The notes beneath the pieces are model-generated. The model saw nothing but the letters and a program-made list of their open reading frames with translations. It did not search any database and was not told where the DNA came from. A program made the position numbers and the translations under genes. From positions 5,580,001 through 5,644,000 of the forward strand of contig NZ_CP030048.1 of NCBI RefSeq assembly GCF_015291665.1: 64,000 nucleotides of DNA, given 5' to 3'. Positions 17,081-25,491 of the stretch are shown in pieces; within the stretch, counting starts at the first letter, position 1; each line of letters opens with the position of its first letter. Source of the DNA: Bradyrhizobium sp. CCBAU 53338. GTDB lineage: Bacteria; Pseudomonadota; Alphaproteobacteria; Rhizobiales; Xanthobacteraceae.

Positions 17081-17092
17081 AGGAACGCTCCC

Positions 17093-18325
17093 ATGACGTC
17101 CAGCTTCGATTTCGCATCCCTGTTTCCGGCAGGGCTGCCGGCCCCTTCTGCGCGCTGGACGGGCCTTGCCAGATACAGCTTCGTCGGCGGCAACAACGAT
17201 TCCGAGCAGGTGCCGCTCGACGAGTTGATCGAGGCCGCCAACCAGGCGCTGCGGCGCGAGGGCCGGTCGCTCGCCACCTACGGGCTGGCGCATGGCCCCC
17301 AGGGTTACGTGCCCCTGCGCGAATTCCTCGTGACGAAACTGAAGCGCGATGCCGGCATCAGCTGCACGGTCGACGATCTCATGATCGTCTCCGGCTCGCT
17401 CCAGGCGCTCGACCTCGTCAACAACACGTTGCTGACGCGCGGCGACACCGTGATCGTCGAACAGGAGACCTATCAGGGAGCGCTGCAGCGGCTGACACGG
17501 CTGGGCGTCAACACCGTCGGCGTTCCCCTCGACGACGACGGCATCCGGATGGATGCGCTCGCCTCCACGCTCGCCGACCTGAAGGCCCGCGGTGTCAGGC
17601 CGAAATACATCTACACCATTCCGACCGTGCAGAATCCGACCGGCAGCATCATGCCGGAGGCGCGCCGCACCGAACTGCTGCGGCTGTCGACCGAATACGG
17701 CGTGCCTGTCTTCGAGGACGATTGCTATGCCGACCTCGTCTGGTCGGGAGAGCGCCCGCGAGCGATTTACGCGATGAGCCAGAATGGCGGCGTGATCCAT
17801 ATCGGCTCGTTCTCGAAGTCGATCGCGCCTGCGCTGCGCGTCGGCTTCATCGTGGCGCCCTGGGATGTGATGTCGCGGATGCTGGCACTCAAGACCGACG
17901 CCGGCTCCGGCGCGCTGGAGCAGATGGTGCTGGCCACCTATTGCAAGCCGCATTTCGCAAGCCACGTGCCGGCGCTGACCAAGGCGCTGCGCACCAAGCT
18001 CGACACGCTGATGGAAGCGCTCAACGAGCAGTTCGGCACCGCGGCCGAATTCGAGGAGCCCAAAGGCGGCATCTTCCTGTGGGTGAAGCTGCCCGACCAG
18101 GTCGATACGCTGAAGCTCTATCAGGCTGCGCTTGCCGCCGGGGTCTCGATCAATCCGGGGCCGGAATGGTCGACCAACAAGGGCCACTCAGGCTCGCGCC
18201 TGCGGCTGTGCTTTGCGAGCCCCTCCCATCAGCAGATCCGCGAGGGCGTCGCCGTGCTCGCCGAAGTCTGCCGCAAGGAGTTCGGCGTGCCCGCCCGCAG
18301 CGCCAATGTCGAGAAGCGGGCCTGA
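17093..18325 (+). CDS. PLP-dependent aminotransferase (class I/II, 2-aminoadipate/LysN type)
   Basis: A 410-residue fold-type I aminotransferase without the HTH domain of MocR regulators. Key residues are visible: N181 in QNPTGS, D210 and Y212 in FEDDCYAD, the PLP lysine K242 in GSFSKSIAPALRVGF, and a C-terminal Arg in SRLRLCFAS for the substrate carboxylate. The N-terminal YGLAHGPQGYVPLRE motif is typical of 2-aminoadipate/aromatic aminotransferases of the LysN/Aro8 group. GAGGAA precedes the ATG, in an A-rich tandem repeat. The true amino-group donor is not known. The dioxygenase gene next door is convergent. Confidence 0.92.
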   Translation: MTSSFDFASLFPAGLPAPSARWTGLARYSFVGGNNDSEQVPLDELIEAANQALRREGRSLATYGLAHGPQGYVPLREFLVTKLKRDAGISCTVDDLMIVSGSLQALDLVNNTLLTRGDTVIVEQETYQGALQRLTRLGVNTVGVPLDDDGIRMDALASTLADLKARGVRPKYIYTIPTVQNPTGSIMPEARRTELLRLSTEYGVPVFEDDCYADLVWSGERPRAIYAMSQNGGVIHIGSFSKSIAPALRVGFIVAPWDVMSRMLALKTDAGSGALEQMVLATYCKPHFASHVPALTKALRTKLDTLMEALNEQFGTAAEFEEPKGGIFLWVKLPDQVDTLKLYQAALAAGVSINPGPEWSTNKGHSGSRLRLCFASPSHQQIREGVAVLAEVCRKEFGVPARSANVEKRA

Positions 18326-18350
18326 CGCCAATGCCTCACGTGTCGACACC

Positions 18351-19205
18351 TCACATGTCGACGTGGAATTCCACGTTGACCTGACCGCTGCCCGAGGATG
18401 GGAAATAATCACAGAGCTGTTCGGCCGCCCCGCGATAGTCGTACCAGCCGAGCGCGGCGAACAGCATGATCGTATCCGCCATGCCGCCTTCACCATTGCA
18501 CTTGGTGGCATAGTCCGGAAGCATGTCGAGAAACTCGCGATAGCGGCGGGCCTGCCACAGCTCCAGCACGCGCAGATCGACCTGGCGGTTGAACTCGCTG
18601 GCGATCGACGTCCATGCGTCGGGCCCCAGCTTCCTGTTGGGCCAGAGCCGATGCGAGAGCGAACCGCTGGCGAGGATCGCGACGCGCTCACCTGATTCCT
18701 CGATGGCGCGGCGGGTTGCTTCGCCGAGAAGCCGGCTTTCCTCGAACGAGGTGAACAGCGGCGAGGCGACCGAGACCACCTTCGCGAAGCCATCCGGGTT
18801 CATGTAATGCATCGGAACGATCGTGCCGTACTCCAGCCCGAGGCTCGCGACCTGGTGCGCGGTGACGTTGAGATCCGCGTCGAGCGCCCTGCCCGCGATG
18901 GACCTGGCAAGGTTCGTATCACCCGGGAGATCGTAGCGCAGATCCTGGATCATCTGCGGCGCTTCGTGGCTGGTGAACGCGCCGCGATGCCGCTCATTGG
19001 CATTGATGTGGTAGCCGAAATTGGAAAGCCAGTGGGTGTCGAACACCACGAAGCTGGTGACGCCGCGCTCTCTTGCCCGCCGCCCGAGTTCGCGCAAGGA
19101 CATGACCGCCGGCTCTCGCGCGGCGCGCAACGGGCTGTCGGGCGTCTCCGACAGCATCAAGGAAGGCACATGGGTGACCTTGGCCGCGAGTACGAGCTGG
19201 CCCAT
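18351..19205 (-). CDS. Class III extradiol ring-cleavage dioxygenase
   Basis: A 284-residue protein of the LigB/HpaD superfamily, which cleaves catechol-type rings next to the hydroxyls using Fe(II). The metal ligand His residues are plausible in AAKVTHVPS and in HINANERHRG, and the conserved VVFDTHW strand and the GSLSHRLWP segment (family GS-SH motif) are present. It resembles 3,4-dihydroxyphenylacetate 2,3-dioxygenases. GAGGTGA lies at good spacing before the ATG at 19205, which is favoured over a GTG at 19214. An HTH regulator gene is 18 bp upstream on the same strand, so the two likely form an operon. Confidence 0.87.
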   Translation of the reverse strand: MGQLVLAAKVTHVPSLMLSETPDSPLRAAREPAVMSLRELGRRARERGVTSFVVFDTHWLSNFGYHINANERHRGAFTSHEAPQMIQDLRYDLPGDTNLARSIAGRALDADLNVTAHQVASLGLEYGTIVPMHYMNPDGFAKVVSVASPLFTSFEESRLLGEATRRAIEESGERVAILASGSLSHRLWPNRKLGPDAWTSIASEFNRQVDLRVLELWQARRYREFLDMLPDYATKCNGEGGMADTIMLFAALGWYDYRGAAEQLCDYFPSSGSGQVNVEFHVDM

Positions 19206-19223
19206 GGCGGTCACCTCGGCGGG

Positions 19224-19529
19224 TCAGGCCGCCTGGGGCTGGCTGCCATGGATCGCGGAGGCCAGCCGCAGCAGCAGGACGATCGACACGTTGCCCTTGC
19301 CGGCCTCGATCTGGGCGATGTAGCGCTCCGAAATCCCGGAGCGACGGGCCAGCTCCCGGCGCGACAGCTCGCAGCGGGCGCGCGAGGATTTCAGGCGCTC
19401 GCCCAGCTCGGCCAGAAATGCGGTCTCGGAATAAGGCGGCACGGCACAGCTTCCCGGCAGCACCTCGCCCGCGAAATCCATCACTTGATTCAGCATCGCT
19501 CTCACCACGTTCGCCTTCGGGAGCGCCAT
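19224..19529 (-). CDS. XRE-family HTH regulator resembling the BoxR/BzdR N-terminus
   Basis: A protein of about 101 residues consisting mainly of one HTH_3 domain (about residues 38-95): the helix pair ELARRSGISERYIAQIEAG and NVSIVLLLRLA is close to the DNA-binding part of BoxR/BzdR, regulators of benzoyl-CoA degradation. Those proteins carry a shikimate-kinase-like C-terminal effector domain, which is missing here; the product ends soon after the HTH at GSQPQAA. It may be a genuine short regulator or a shortened descendant. Start options are TTG 19568, ATG 19529 and ATG 19496. It precedes the dioxygenase gene by 18 bp and probably controls it. Confidence 0.82.
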   Translation of the reverse strand: MALPKANVVRAMLNQVMDFAGEVLPGSCAVPPYSETAFLAELGERLKSSRARCELSRRELARRSGISERYIAQIEAGKGNVSIVLLLRLASAIHGSQPQAA

Positions 19530-19653
19530 CCTACCCCCGACGGCCACGGCCTCATTGACGCGGATCAAATTCGCGGGCGAATAGGGGCGAGCGTGGACGA
19601 TCCCGCGCGGGATGCTAGACTTTGGACTTGTTCGAGGCGGGGCCTTTCAGGAT

Positions 19654-20106
19654 ATGACGCGTTGTTCGAGCCGCTGGATCGCGGCGGCGGTGCTTTGGAT
19701 TGCGTTCGCGCCCTTCGCGTATGCCGAGACGCTCGCGGCGACGGTCGAGCAATGGGGCCTGCTCGGCTCATGGGCGGTCGACTGCGCGGCCAGGCCCGAC
19801 CGCGACAAGGGCGCCCTGCTCACTTACGAAATCCGCGGGGATGGCCGGGTGATGTACCGGCGCAATTTCGGCGACGCCAGGGACGAGAACGAGGTGGTGT
19901 CCGCCACGGTCAACGCCGAAGGCCTTCTCAATCTGATGGTGTTCTTCCCGTCGCTGCATCAGACGCGCGAATTCGGATTGCTGCTTGCGAAGGATGGCAG
20001 CCTGCGCGCGATCTACAATCGCAGCGAGCGCGGCGAGTACACGATCAAGGACGGCAAATACGTCAAGACCGGCGCACCGACGCCGCTTCAGCAACGCTGC
20101 GATTAA
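19654..20106 (+). CDS. Secreted hypothetical protein
   Basis: A 150-residue exported protein of unknown function. The ATG at 19654, preceded by CAGGA, opens a signal peptide (MTRCSSRWIAAAVLWIAFAP, cleavage near AYA). The mature part has a lipocalin-like or 'immunity-like' beta pattern: LLGSWAVDCA, LLTYEIRGDGRVMYRRNF, and repeated short strands to the C-terminal RCD, with one Cys near each end (CAAR and QRCD) that could form a disulfide. I recognise no named family. Confidence 0.75.
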   Translation: MTRCSSRWIAAAVLWIAFAPFAYAETLAATVEQWGLLGSWAVDCAARPDRDKGALLTYEIRGDGRVMYRRNFGDARDENEVVSATVNAEGLLNLMVFFPSLHQTREFGLLLAKDGSLRAIYNRSERGEYTIKDGKYVKTGAPTPLQQRCD

Positions 20107-20156
20107 CGATCAATTCGACCCTGAACATCCATTCAGAATTCTCTTCCCGTTCCCCC

Positions 20157-20181
20157 GGAACGTTCACGCGAGTGCGCGGTT
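20157..20181 (+). promoter_or_regulatory. Candidate EcfG (general stress sigma) promoter
   Basis: GGAAC (20157-20161), 16-nt spacer, GGTT (20178-20181). This matches the alphaproteobacterial EcfG pattern GGAAC-N16/17-CGTT except for one base in the -10. The -10 ends 30 bp before the ATG of the His-rich secreted protein. Confidence 0.55.
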
Positions 20182-20211
20182 TAAATCTGCATTCGATTGG
20201 AGGAGGACATC

Positions 20212-20430
20212 ATGAAGAAGCTTGGTTATGTCGTTGCCGCTCTGGGTGCGCTCGCGGTTGCGGCGCCGACGCTGGCAAGTGCTGAGACTGTGATCGTCAA
20301 GCACGGCCATCACGGCCCGTACGGCGCCCGCGCCGAATTCCGCGAGCATCGCGACCATGGCTGGCATCGCGGCTGGCGCCATCACGACCGCGTCGTGGTG
20401 ATCAAGCGCAGTCATCGTCACTGGGACTAA
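20212..20430 (+). CDS. Small His/Arg-rich secreted protein
   Basis: A 72-residue product with a clear signal peptide (MKKLGYVVAALGALAVAAPT, cleavage near ASA) and a mature part of about 48 residues unusually rich in His, Arg and Trp (HGHHGPYGAR, HRDHGWHRGWRHHD, RSHRHWD). AGGAGG lies at ideal spacing before the ATG. Small His-rich periplasmic proteins may bind metals or DNA, but that is inference. An EcfG-type promoter is positioned upstream and an intrinsic terminator follows, so it is a self-contained stress-type gene. Confidence 0.8.
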   Translation: MKKLGYVVAALGALAVAAPTLASAETVIVKHGHHGPYGARAEFREHRDHGWHRGWRHHDRVVVIKRSHRHWD

Positions 20431-20449
20431 TGCGCAACGCAAACTGGAA

Positions 20450-20472
20450 ATGGCCCCTCGCGGGGCCATTTT
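20450..20472 (+). terminator. Intrinsic terminator
   Basis: ATGGCCCC (20450-20457), loop TCGC, GGGGCCAT (20462-20469) and then TTT. It follows the His-rich protein gene by about 20 bp. Confidence 0.88.
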
Positions 20473-20609
20473 CTGTGCGTTCGAATAGGCTGAGACGACG
20501 AGGTCATGTACTCATCAATCCGCTACGTCCGCTCTGCCACCAATAGCGGCCGAACAGCGGACGTCGATCTATTTCGGCTATGGGCCAGAACCGGACCCAG
20601 CAATGCGAC

Positions 20610-21605
20610 TTATTCGATCACCTCGTTCGCGCTGACGAGCAATGTCTGCGGCAGCGTGACGCCAATCCGCTGCGCCGCTCTGTTGTTGAGGGACAGACGG
20701 AAGGCGGTCGGTTGCCGGAATGGAATTTCGGCGGGGTTCTGGCCTGATAATATCTGCGCCATCTGACCCGCCATCTGCCGAAACGCGTCAGGCAAATCGC
20801 GATAATAGGCCATCAATCCTCCGGCTACGACGAGATCGTGAAACGGGTAGCAGGCAGGGAGGCGACCACGGGCCGCCAGATCGACCAGTGTCTTGGCGTG
20901 GGACAAGTGTTCCGGCTCGTCTGAGACCAGTAGCATATCAACCTTGGTCCAGTCGGTTGAGGCGAACGCAGTTTGATAGGCCGTATCATCCAGATTGCTT
21001 CCGAGGTCTGCATGTGAAAGCGACACGTTGGATAATAGTGCTGCGTCTCGAACCATAGCGGCTTGAGGTTGATTCCAAGCCGACGAAGAGGAAAGATAGG
21101 CCACTCGCGAACCATTAGGCTTTATCTCTCGAAGAAGGCCTAGACGTTTTCCATGAAGCTCTATCCCGGCGTCGACGGTTACGCCGGTAACGTTGCCTCC
21201 CGGTCGCGCGAGACTTGCCGCAAGCCCCCAGACTACGGGATCGCCTATGATGGTGACTATTGGAATGCTCTGTGTTGCAGCCCTGAGAGCGAGGGTCATG
21301 GGACCGGCTGATGTCAGGATTGCTTCTGGATTGGAGCTTACGACGGTTCTGGCCAAGTCGGGATAGCGATCCATATCGCCGCCTCCCGAATAGCGCTCAA
21401 TGACAAGATTCTGCCCTTCAGCAAATCCCAGACGCGCAAGCTCATCGAGGAAGGCCCGATGGTAAGAATTTGTCCTCAAATTTTCAATCGAGCGGGAAGG
21501 TGCAACAATCGCGATCCGCCTTTGTCCCGGCGGCTGCGCTCTGGAGACACCAGACAACGCAACTGAACCGGCGAAACAGCCTGCGATGAAGTCCCGCCGT
21601 CTCAT
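20610..21605 (-). CDS. ABC transporter substrate-binding protein (ABC_sub_bind family)
   Basis: A 331-residue periplasmic protein of the ABC_sub_bind (TrpX-like) family. It begins MRRRDFIAG and has a signal of the twin-Arg-like or Sec type ending near VSRA. The body has the expected two lobes, with GQNLVIERYSGGGD in the first, IPIVTIIGDPVVWGLAASLARPGGN in the hinge, and FRLSLNNRAAQRIGVTLP near the end. Bradyrhizobium genomes carry dozens of such orphan receptors without transporter genes next to them, as here. Base composition is lower in G+C than the neighbouring genes, hinting at later acquisition. Confidence 0.9.
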   Translation of the reverse strand: MRRRDFIAGCFAGSVALSGVSRAQPPGQRRIAIVAPSRSIENLRTNSYHRAFLDELARLGFAEGQNLVIERYSGGGDMDRYPDLARTVVSSNPEAILTSAGPMTLALRAATQSIPIVTIIGDPVVWGLAASLARPGGNVTGVTVDAGIELHGKRLGLLREIKPNGSRVAYLSSSSAWNQPQAAMVRDAALLSNVSLSHADLGSNLDDTAYQTAFASTDWTKVDMLLVSDEPEHLSHAKTLVDLAARGRLPACYPFHDLVVAGGLMAYYRDLPDAFRQMAGQMAQILSGQNPAEIPFRQPTAFRLSLNNRAAQRIGVTLPQTLLVSANEVIE

Positions 21606-22062
21606 TCGACCCGTCCGAAAATTGTCTCATCCGGGAGGGCATTTGATCATACGCTGGAATGCTCGACCAGCCCAATTAGGACGACGTCGGATGTCAGCTT
21701 TGAGTCAAAGTGCGAAGAACTCAGGTTGAGCAAATCTGGTCCGCCTTGCCGCACTGAGCGGACCTCAACGAAGCGCTCGGCAATGTCGCTGACGGGCCAT
21801 GAACTGACATCGCTACAGCTACCTTCGCGGCGTCAGCTGCGGTGCTGGCGGGGACTGAGATGGTTCAACAGGCTGCGACGACGTTGAGGGTGGCTGCTGC
21901 GGAGCGGTGACCGGCTGCTGATCGCCGCCACCATGAGGGACGCACGTCTCCACATTGCTTCAATGTCACGGGCTTTCTCGTAATCCCTGCGCCGGTTGAT
22001 CCTTGACGCTGCGATGCGATCCCATGCCGTTGCATCTGTTTCTCAAGACTTGGAGGGTTGAA
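21606..22062. other. 457-bp gap with lower G+C and a coding remnant
   Basis: The gap between the ABC_sub_bind gene (its start side) and the end of the caspase-like gene contains no complete gene. It holds a 44-codon coding-like remnant at 21819-21953 and A/T-rich DNA around 21640-21760 where the ABC_sub_bind promoter must be. No RNA gene or clear operator was seen. Confidence 0.5.
21819..21953 (-). pseudogene. Possible C-terminal gene remnant (Pro/Gln-rich)
   Basis: From a GTG at 21953 the minus strand reads VETCVPHGGGDQQPVTAPQQ and continues Pro/Gln/Ser-rich to a TAG at 21819. An in-frame TGA lies three codons upstream of the GTG and there is no Shine-Dalgarno. The composition is that of the tail of a secreted or caspase-like protein rather than of random DNA, so this is probably the 3' end of a decayed gene. 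Confidence 0.35.
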
Positions 22063-23847
22063 TCAATTGCACTCCTCCTGCGCTTCACCAGTGCTATTCG
22101 TTCCGTGCTTGAACCGTTGATAGGGCACTAACCGGCATCCGGGCCTTACGGGACGGCAGCCCGCACTGCTGCAATACATCTGGCCGGTGGCCTGCGGTTT
22201 CGCGGGCGCGGCCTCGACTTTCTTCCTCTCGTCGTCGCGCTTCTTAGTGTCCTCGCGTGTTGCAACCGGCTTCTTGTCCTGCACCTTCTCGCACTCGTTG
22301 TCGTCGTTGACACGATAGCCAGCGCGACAAGCGATCTTCACACAGGTATCTCCATCGGCCCTGAAACCATGATCACAGACGAGCGGGCAGACCCGGCTTG
22401 GCCGAGCCTTGATGGCGTCCAACGCGTCGGAGCTTGCAAGCGCCGTGTTGAGCTTCGTTCCGGCATACTTGTTGAACAGGGTCAGGGAGCGCTGTGACTT
22501 GGCACTCCACTCGCCGCTGTCCGCATCGGCAAGACAGCCGACGCGGCGAAGTTCGGACTGCACCGACTTGGCGAGTTCTTGCGGCGACTGCGCAGGTTCA
22601 GGCGAGGGTGCAGGCGACGGGAGGGCAGCAACCTTCTGGTCGGCATCGGAGCCGCCCTTCTTCTCTGCCACCTGCCTATCAGCCAGAGCCTTGGCAACAG
22701 CGGCCTCAATCTCCTTGCGGCGCTGTTCGGCAGCGGCGGCCTTCGCTTCCTCGACTTGCTTGGCCTTCTCAGCGGCGAGCCGCGCATCCTCAGCAGCCTT
22801 CGCTGCGGCGGCGGCTTTGTCCTGTTCGGTCTTCTTTGCGCGGTCGGCGATGAGTCGGGCCTTCTCATCTTCGGCCTGCCGCGCCTTTTCGGTCGCGGTT
22901 GTGCGGGCTTCCTCCGCCGCTATTTTGTTGAGTTGCCCCTTGGCAAGATTGGAATAGAAACCCTCGCTATACTGGCTGAGGAATGCTGTCCAACCATCGC
23001 GGGTGCCGAGTTGTAGGGCAAGCTCGTAGTCTTTGCGAACGGCATCTTGGGGACTTGCTTGAAGGCCAGCCGGTGCCGGTTTCGCGGCCACCAACGCCAC
23101 ATCATCACCGCCAAGCGAGCCGTACACATACGGTTCTTGCTGATAGCTGGTGTTCTTCAACACATCGTCTCGGACAAACCCGAACGCCTTGCGCAGGTCG
23201 AGACCGGGCGTTGGCAGGCGCTCCACAAGTGCTAGGGCGAATGGACTGTCCTTCGAATCACCATCCGAAGCCGTAGACCCTGCCTTCGCTGCGAACGCAA
23301 TCATCGTGTTGGGGCTGGTCGGCTCAACCTTGGCGAGGCCGCGCCCGATGGCACGAGCAGCAACGGTCCGCTTCATGGTCTTGGCGAACGGATTGTCGCG
23401 GCAGGCGTCCAGAATGATGAGTCGAAGTTGTTTTGCAGGCTCGACGGCGAACAGCGCCCGGTCGAGTCCCACGGCCTCATCGAGAACGTCGCTGTCGGTT
23501 TCCAGAGCCGCGTCGGTCGGGATAAGGTAGTTGGTTCCATCCAGTTCAATGCCGTGACCGGCATAGTAGATGACGGCTACCTCAGCATCTCGCGCTCGCC
23601 CGCCGAAATCGCGGAGCGCTTTCCGCATCTCGGAAGCCTTGAGGTCCGTCCTGATGTCAACCCAATCGAACCCCGCCTTCTTGAACATGCCCCCGACCAG
23701 CGCGGCATCATTCGCAGGGTTCGAGAGCTTCCCCACGTTCTTGTAGGCCGAGTTGCCCATCACCAGCGCGATGCGACGCTCGGCGTGGGCCGAACCACAC
23801 ATCAGCCAGATGGAAACGATGAAAAGAAACCAACGAAAAGCGCCCAT
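22063..23847 (-). CDS. Secreted caspase-family (peptidase C14) protein with coiled coil
   Basis: A 594-residue protein. The ATG at 23847 opens a signal peptide (MGAFRWFLFIVSIWLMCGSA, cleavage after HA). The caspase-like domain (about residues 24-250) carries both catalytic residues: His98 in YYAGHGIE and Cys149 in LDACRDNPF, as in metacaspase-like/orthocaspase proteins. A long Ala/Glu/Lys coiled-coil segment (about 310-400) follows, then a Pro-rich hinge and a Cys-rich C-terminal region (about 490-594) with paired CP/CDHGF/CRAGY motifs. It should act in the periplasm as an Arg/Lys-specific protease; its targets are unknown. A TGTGA-N6-TCACA site lies upstream. Confidence 0.9.
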   Translation of the reverse strand: MGAFRWFLFIVSIWLMCGSAHAERRIALVMGNSAYKNVGKLSNPANDAALVGGMFKKAGFDWVDIRTDLKASEMRKALRDFGGRARDAEVAVIYYAGHGIELDGTNYLIPTDAALETDSDVLDEAVGLDRALFAVEPAKQLRLIILDACRDNPFAKTMKRTVAARAIGRGLAKVEPTSPNTMIAFAAKAGSTASDGDSKDSPFALALVERLPTPGLDLRKAFGFVRDDVLKNTSYQQEPYVYGSLGGDDVALVAAKPAPAGLQASPQDAVRKDYELALQLGTRDGWTAFLSQYSEGFYSNLAKGQLNKIAAEEARTTATEKARQAEDEKARLIADRAKKTEQDKAAAAAKAAEDARLAAEKAKQVEEAKAAAAEQRRKEIEAAVAKALADRQVAEKKGGSDADQKVAALPSPAPSPEPAQSPQELAKSVQSELRRVGCLADADSGEWSAKSQRSLTLFNKYAGTKLNTALASSDALDAIKARPSRVCPLVCDHGFRADGDTCVKIACRAGYRVNDDNECEKVQDKKPVATREDTKKRDDERKKVEAAPAKPQATGQMYCSSAGCRPVRPGCRLVPYQRFKHGTNSTGEAQEECN

Positions 23848-23909
23848 TCCAGTCCCCGGCAATATGTGCGCAGCCTACGCACAGACTGCCGCAAGGCAAG
23901 CAGGGATTA

Positions 23910-23925
23910 TGTGACATTTGTCACA
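23910..23925. promoter_or_regulatory. CRP/FNR-type binding site TGTGA-N6-TCACA
   Basis: The palindrome TGTGACATTTGTCACA matches the classic CRP consensus exactly in both arms. It is 63 bp upstream of the ATG of the caspase-like gene and 139 bp away from the end of the aldo/keto reductase gene, so control of the caspase gene is the simplest reading. Which CRP/FNR-family protein binds cannot be told. Confidence 0.6.
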
Positions 23926-24063
23926 CCCAACATGTTTAGAGGATTGGCTTTGATCAGAAGCGTAAACGTTGGCAAAGGGTTCACAAGCAGCAATGCTCTG
24001 ATCAAGCATGGCATTTCTGCTTGCGCCCGAAAGCCGACATCAGCGGCTTTATGAGTGCAGGCC

Positions 24064-24882
24064 CTAATCCCAGGCCGGTGCAAAGCCCGGATTGACGCAA
24101 CGCCTGTCCTTCGGCAGTGCCGCGATCTTCTTGCGGTCGGCATCATCCAGCACGATCTTCAGCGCATCCAGATTGGCCTGCTGGCTCTCGCGGCGCGATG
24201 CCTTCGGGATCGCGGCGACGCCGTCCTGGTCGAGCAGCCATTTCAGCGCGACTTGCGCTGCGCTCGCGTTGTGCTTGGCGCCGATCTCGCCAAGCACCGG
24301 GTCCGAGGCGAACCGTCCCTGCGCCAGCGGGCAATAGGCGACCAGCGGGATCGACTTTGCCTTGAGATAGGCCAGCACTTTCGATTGATCCAGCATCGCA
24401 TGATACTCGATCTGGTTGCAGGCGATGGGCGCCTTGACGTCCTCGACCGCGATCTTGAGCAGCGCGGTGGTGAAATTGGCGACGCCAATCGCCCGCGTAC
24501 GCCCCTCCTCCTTCAGCTTCATCAAGCTCTCGAACACCGCGCCCCAATTCGCCGATCTCGACGGCCAATGCACGAGATAGAGATCGACGTGGTCGAGCCC
24601 GAGCTTCTTCATGCTGTCATCGAAGGCGCGGCGGATCGCATCCGGCGCCAAATTCTCGTGCCAGACCTTCGTCGTGACATGCAGTTCGCCACGCGGCACG
24701 GAGCTAGCGGCGAGCGCGGCGCCGATCGCCTCCTCGTTGGCGTACATTTCGGCGGTGTCGATGTGGCGATAGCCGATCGACAGCGCGCTCTCGACCGCGG
24801 CGCGGCAGGCATCGCCCTGCATCCGGAAGGTGCCAAGACCGAGCTTGGGCATGCTGATGCCCTGTGTTTTCAGATTGTCCAT
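24064..24882 (-). CDS. Aldo/keto reductase
   Basis: A 272-residue NADPH-dependent aldo/keto reductase, with the catalytic tetrad D42, Y47, K72 and H105 visible in IDTAEMYANE, TTKVW and LVHWPS. The C-terminal NADP-binding segment AIPKASRRESQQANLDAL is typical of the 2,5-diketo-D-gluconate reductase/DkgA-like group. The ATG at 24882 has AGGGAG at good spacing and is preferred over another ATG at 24903. The aldehyde or ketone substrate is unknown; detoxification of reactive carbonyls is a common role. Confidence 0.93.
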   Translation of the reverse strand: MDNLKTQGISMPKLGLGTFRMQGDACRAAVESALSIGYRHIDTAEMYANEEAIGAALAASSVPRGELHVTTKVWHENLAPDAIRRAFDDSMKKLGLDHVDLYLVHWPSRSANWGAVFESLMKLKEEGRTRAIGVANFTTALLKIAVEDVKAPIACNQIEYHAMLDQSKVLAYLKAKSIPLVAYCPLAQGRFASDPVLGEIGAKHNASAAQVALKWLLDQDGVAAIPKASRRESQQANLDALKIVLDDADRKKIAALPKDRRCVNPGFAPAWD

Positions 24883-25073
24883 TGAACAGGCTCCCTGAGG
24901 CATTTCAGCCCGCCGGATGCGCGCGGCGATGCCGCGTGAGCAGACTCTTCGGTGATGGAAAAGAGGTGGCGGGAGCAGCCACTATAGCGCGCCGCGCGCG
25001 CGGCGGCCAATCAAGATCGGGTTAGGTGTCCCCTCTCCCGCACGCGAGGTGAGGTCAGGAAACAACGACGCGC

Positions 25074-25490
25074 CTAGTGCTTCCAATTGCAGATGCCGCC
25101 GGAGCGGCACGGCCAGGTCTGGATGCGGGTGTCCATCGCCTGCGCGTCGAGCGGATTGCCGTGGCGATGCGCGAGCCTGGTGCGGGCTGCGCCACGCGGC
25201 TGACTCTTCGCCCGAGCGACCTTCGGCTCCGACACGTGCACGCGTTGGGCCGCGACCTTCTTCGGCACGTCGATCGGCTCGGCACGGGCCTGCGCCTCGT
25301 TGCCGCCCTTCGCCTCCATCGCGATCGGCGCGAACTGCGTCTCCGGCCCGAGCCGCTTCGGCGACAGGACAGCCTTGGAGAGATCGAGACCGAGATATTC
25401 GTCGGGCTTGTAGTCGTCAGCGCGCGCGATACCGCCCACTGCAAGCGCGAGCGCAATGGCAACCGCGAAAGGAACGCTTTTCAGGACCAC
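25074..25490 (-). CDS. Small secreted protein with GTG start
   Basis: A 138-residue exported protein. It starts at GTG 25490 with AGGAGG five bases upstream; the open frame extends much further upstream but without coding character. The signal peptide (VVLKSVPFAVAIALALAVGG, cleavage near ARA) is followed by DDYKPDEYLGLDLSKAVLSP, a Lys/Arg-rich middle and a conserved-looking C-terminus TRIQTWPCRSGGICNWKH with two Cys residues that may form a disulfide. Proteins with this tail are familiar in Bradyrhizobium; no function is known. Its Shine-Dalgarno lies in one arm of a 10-bp inverted repeat. Confidence 0.8.
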   Translation of the reverse strand: MVLKSVPFAVAIALALAVGGIARADDYKPDEYLGLDLSKAVLSPKRLGPETQFAPIAMEAKGGNEAQARAEPIDVPKKVAAQRVHVSEPKVARAKSQPRGAARTRLAHRHGNPLDAQAMDTRIQTWPCRSGGICNWKH

Positions 25491-25491
25491 G

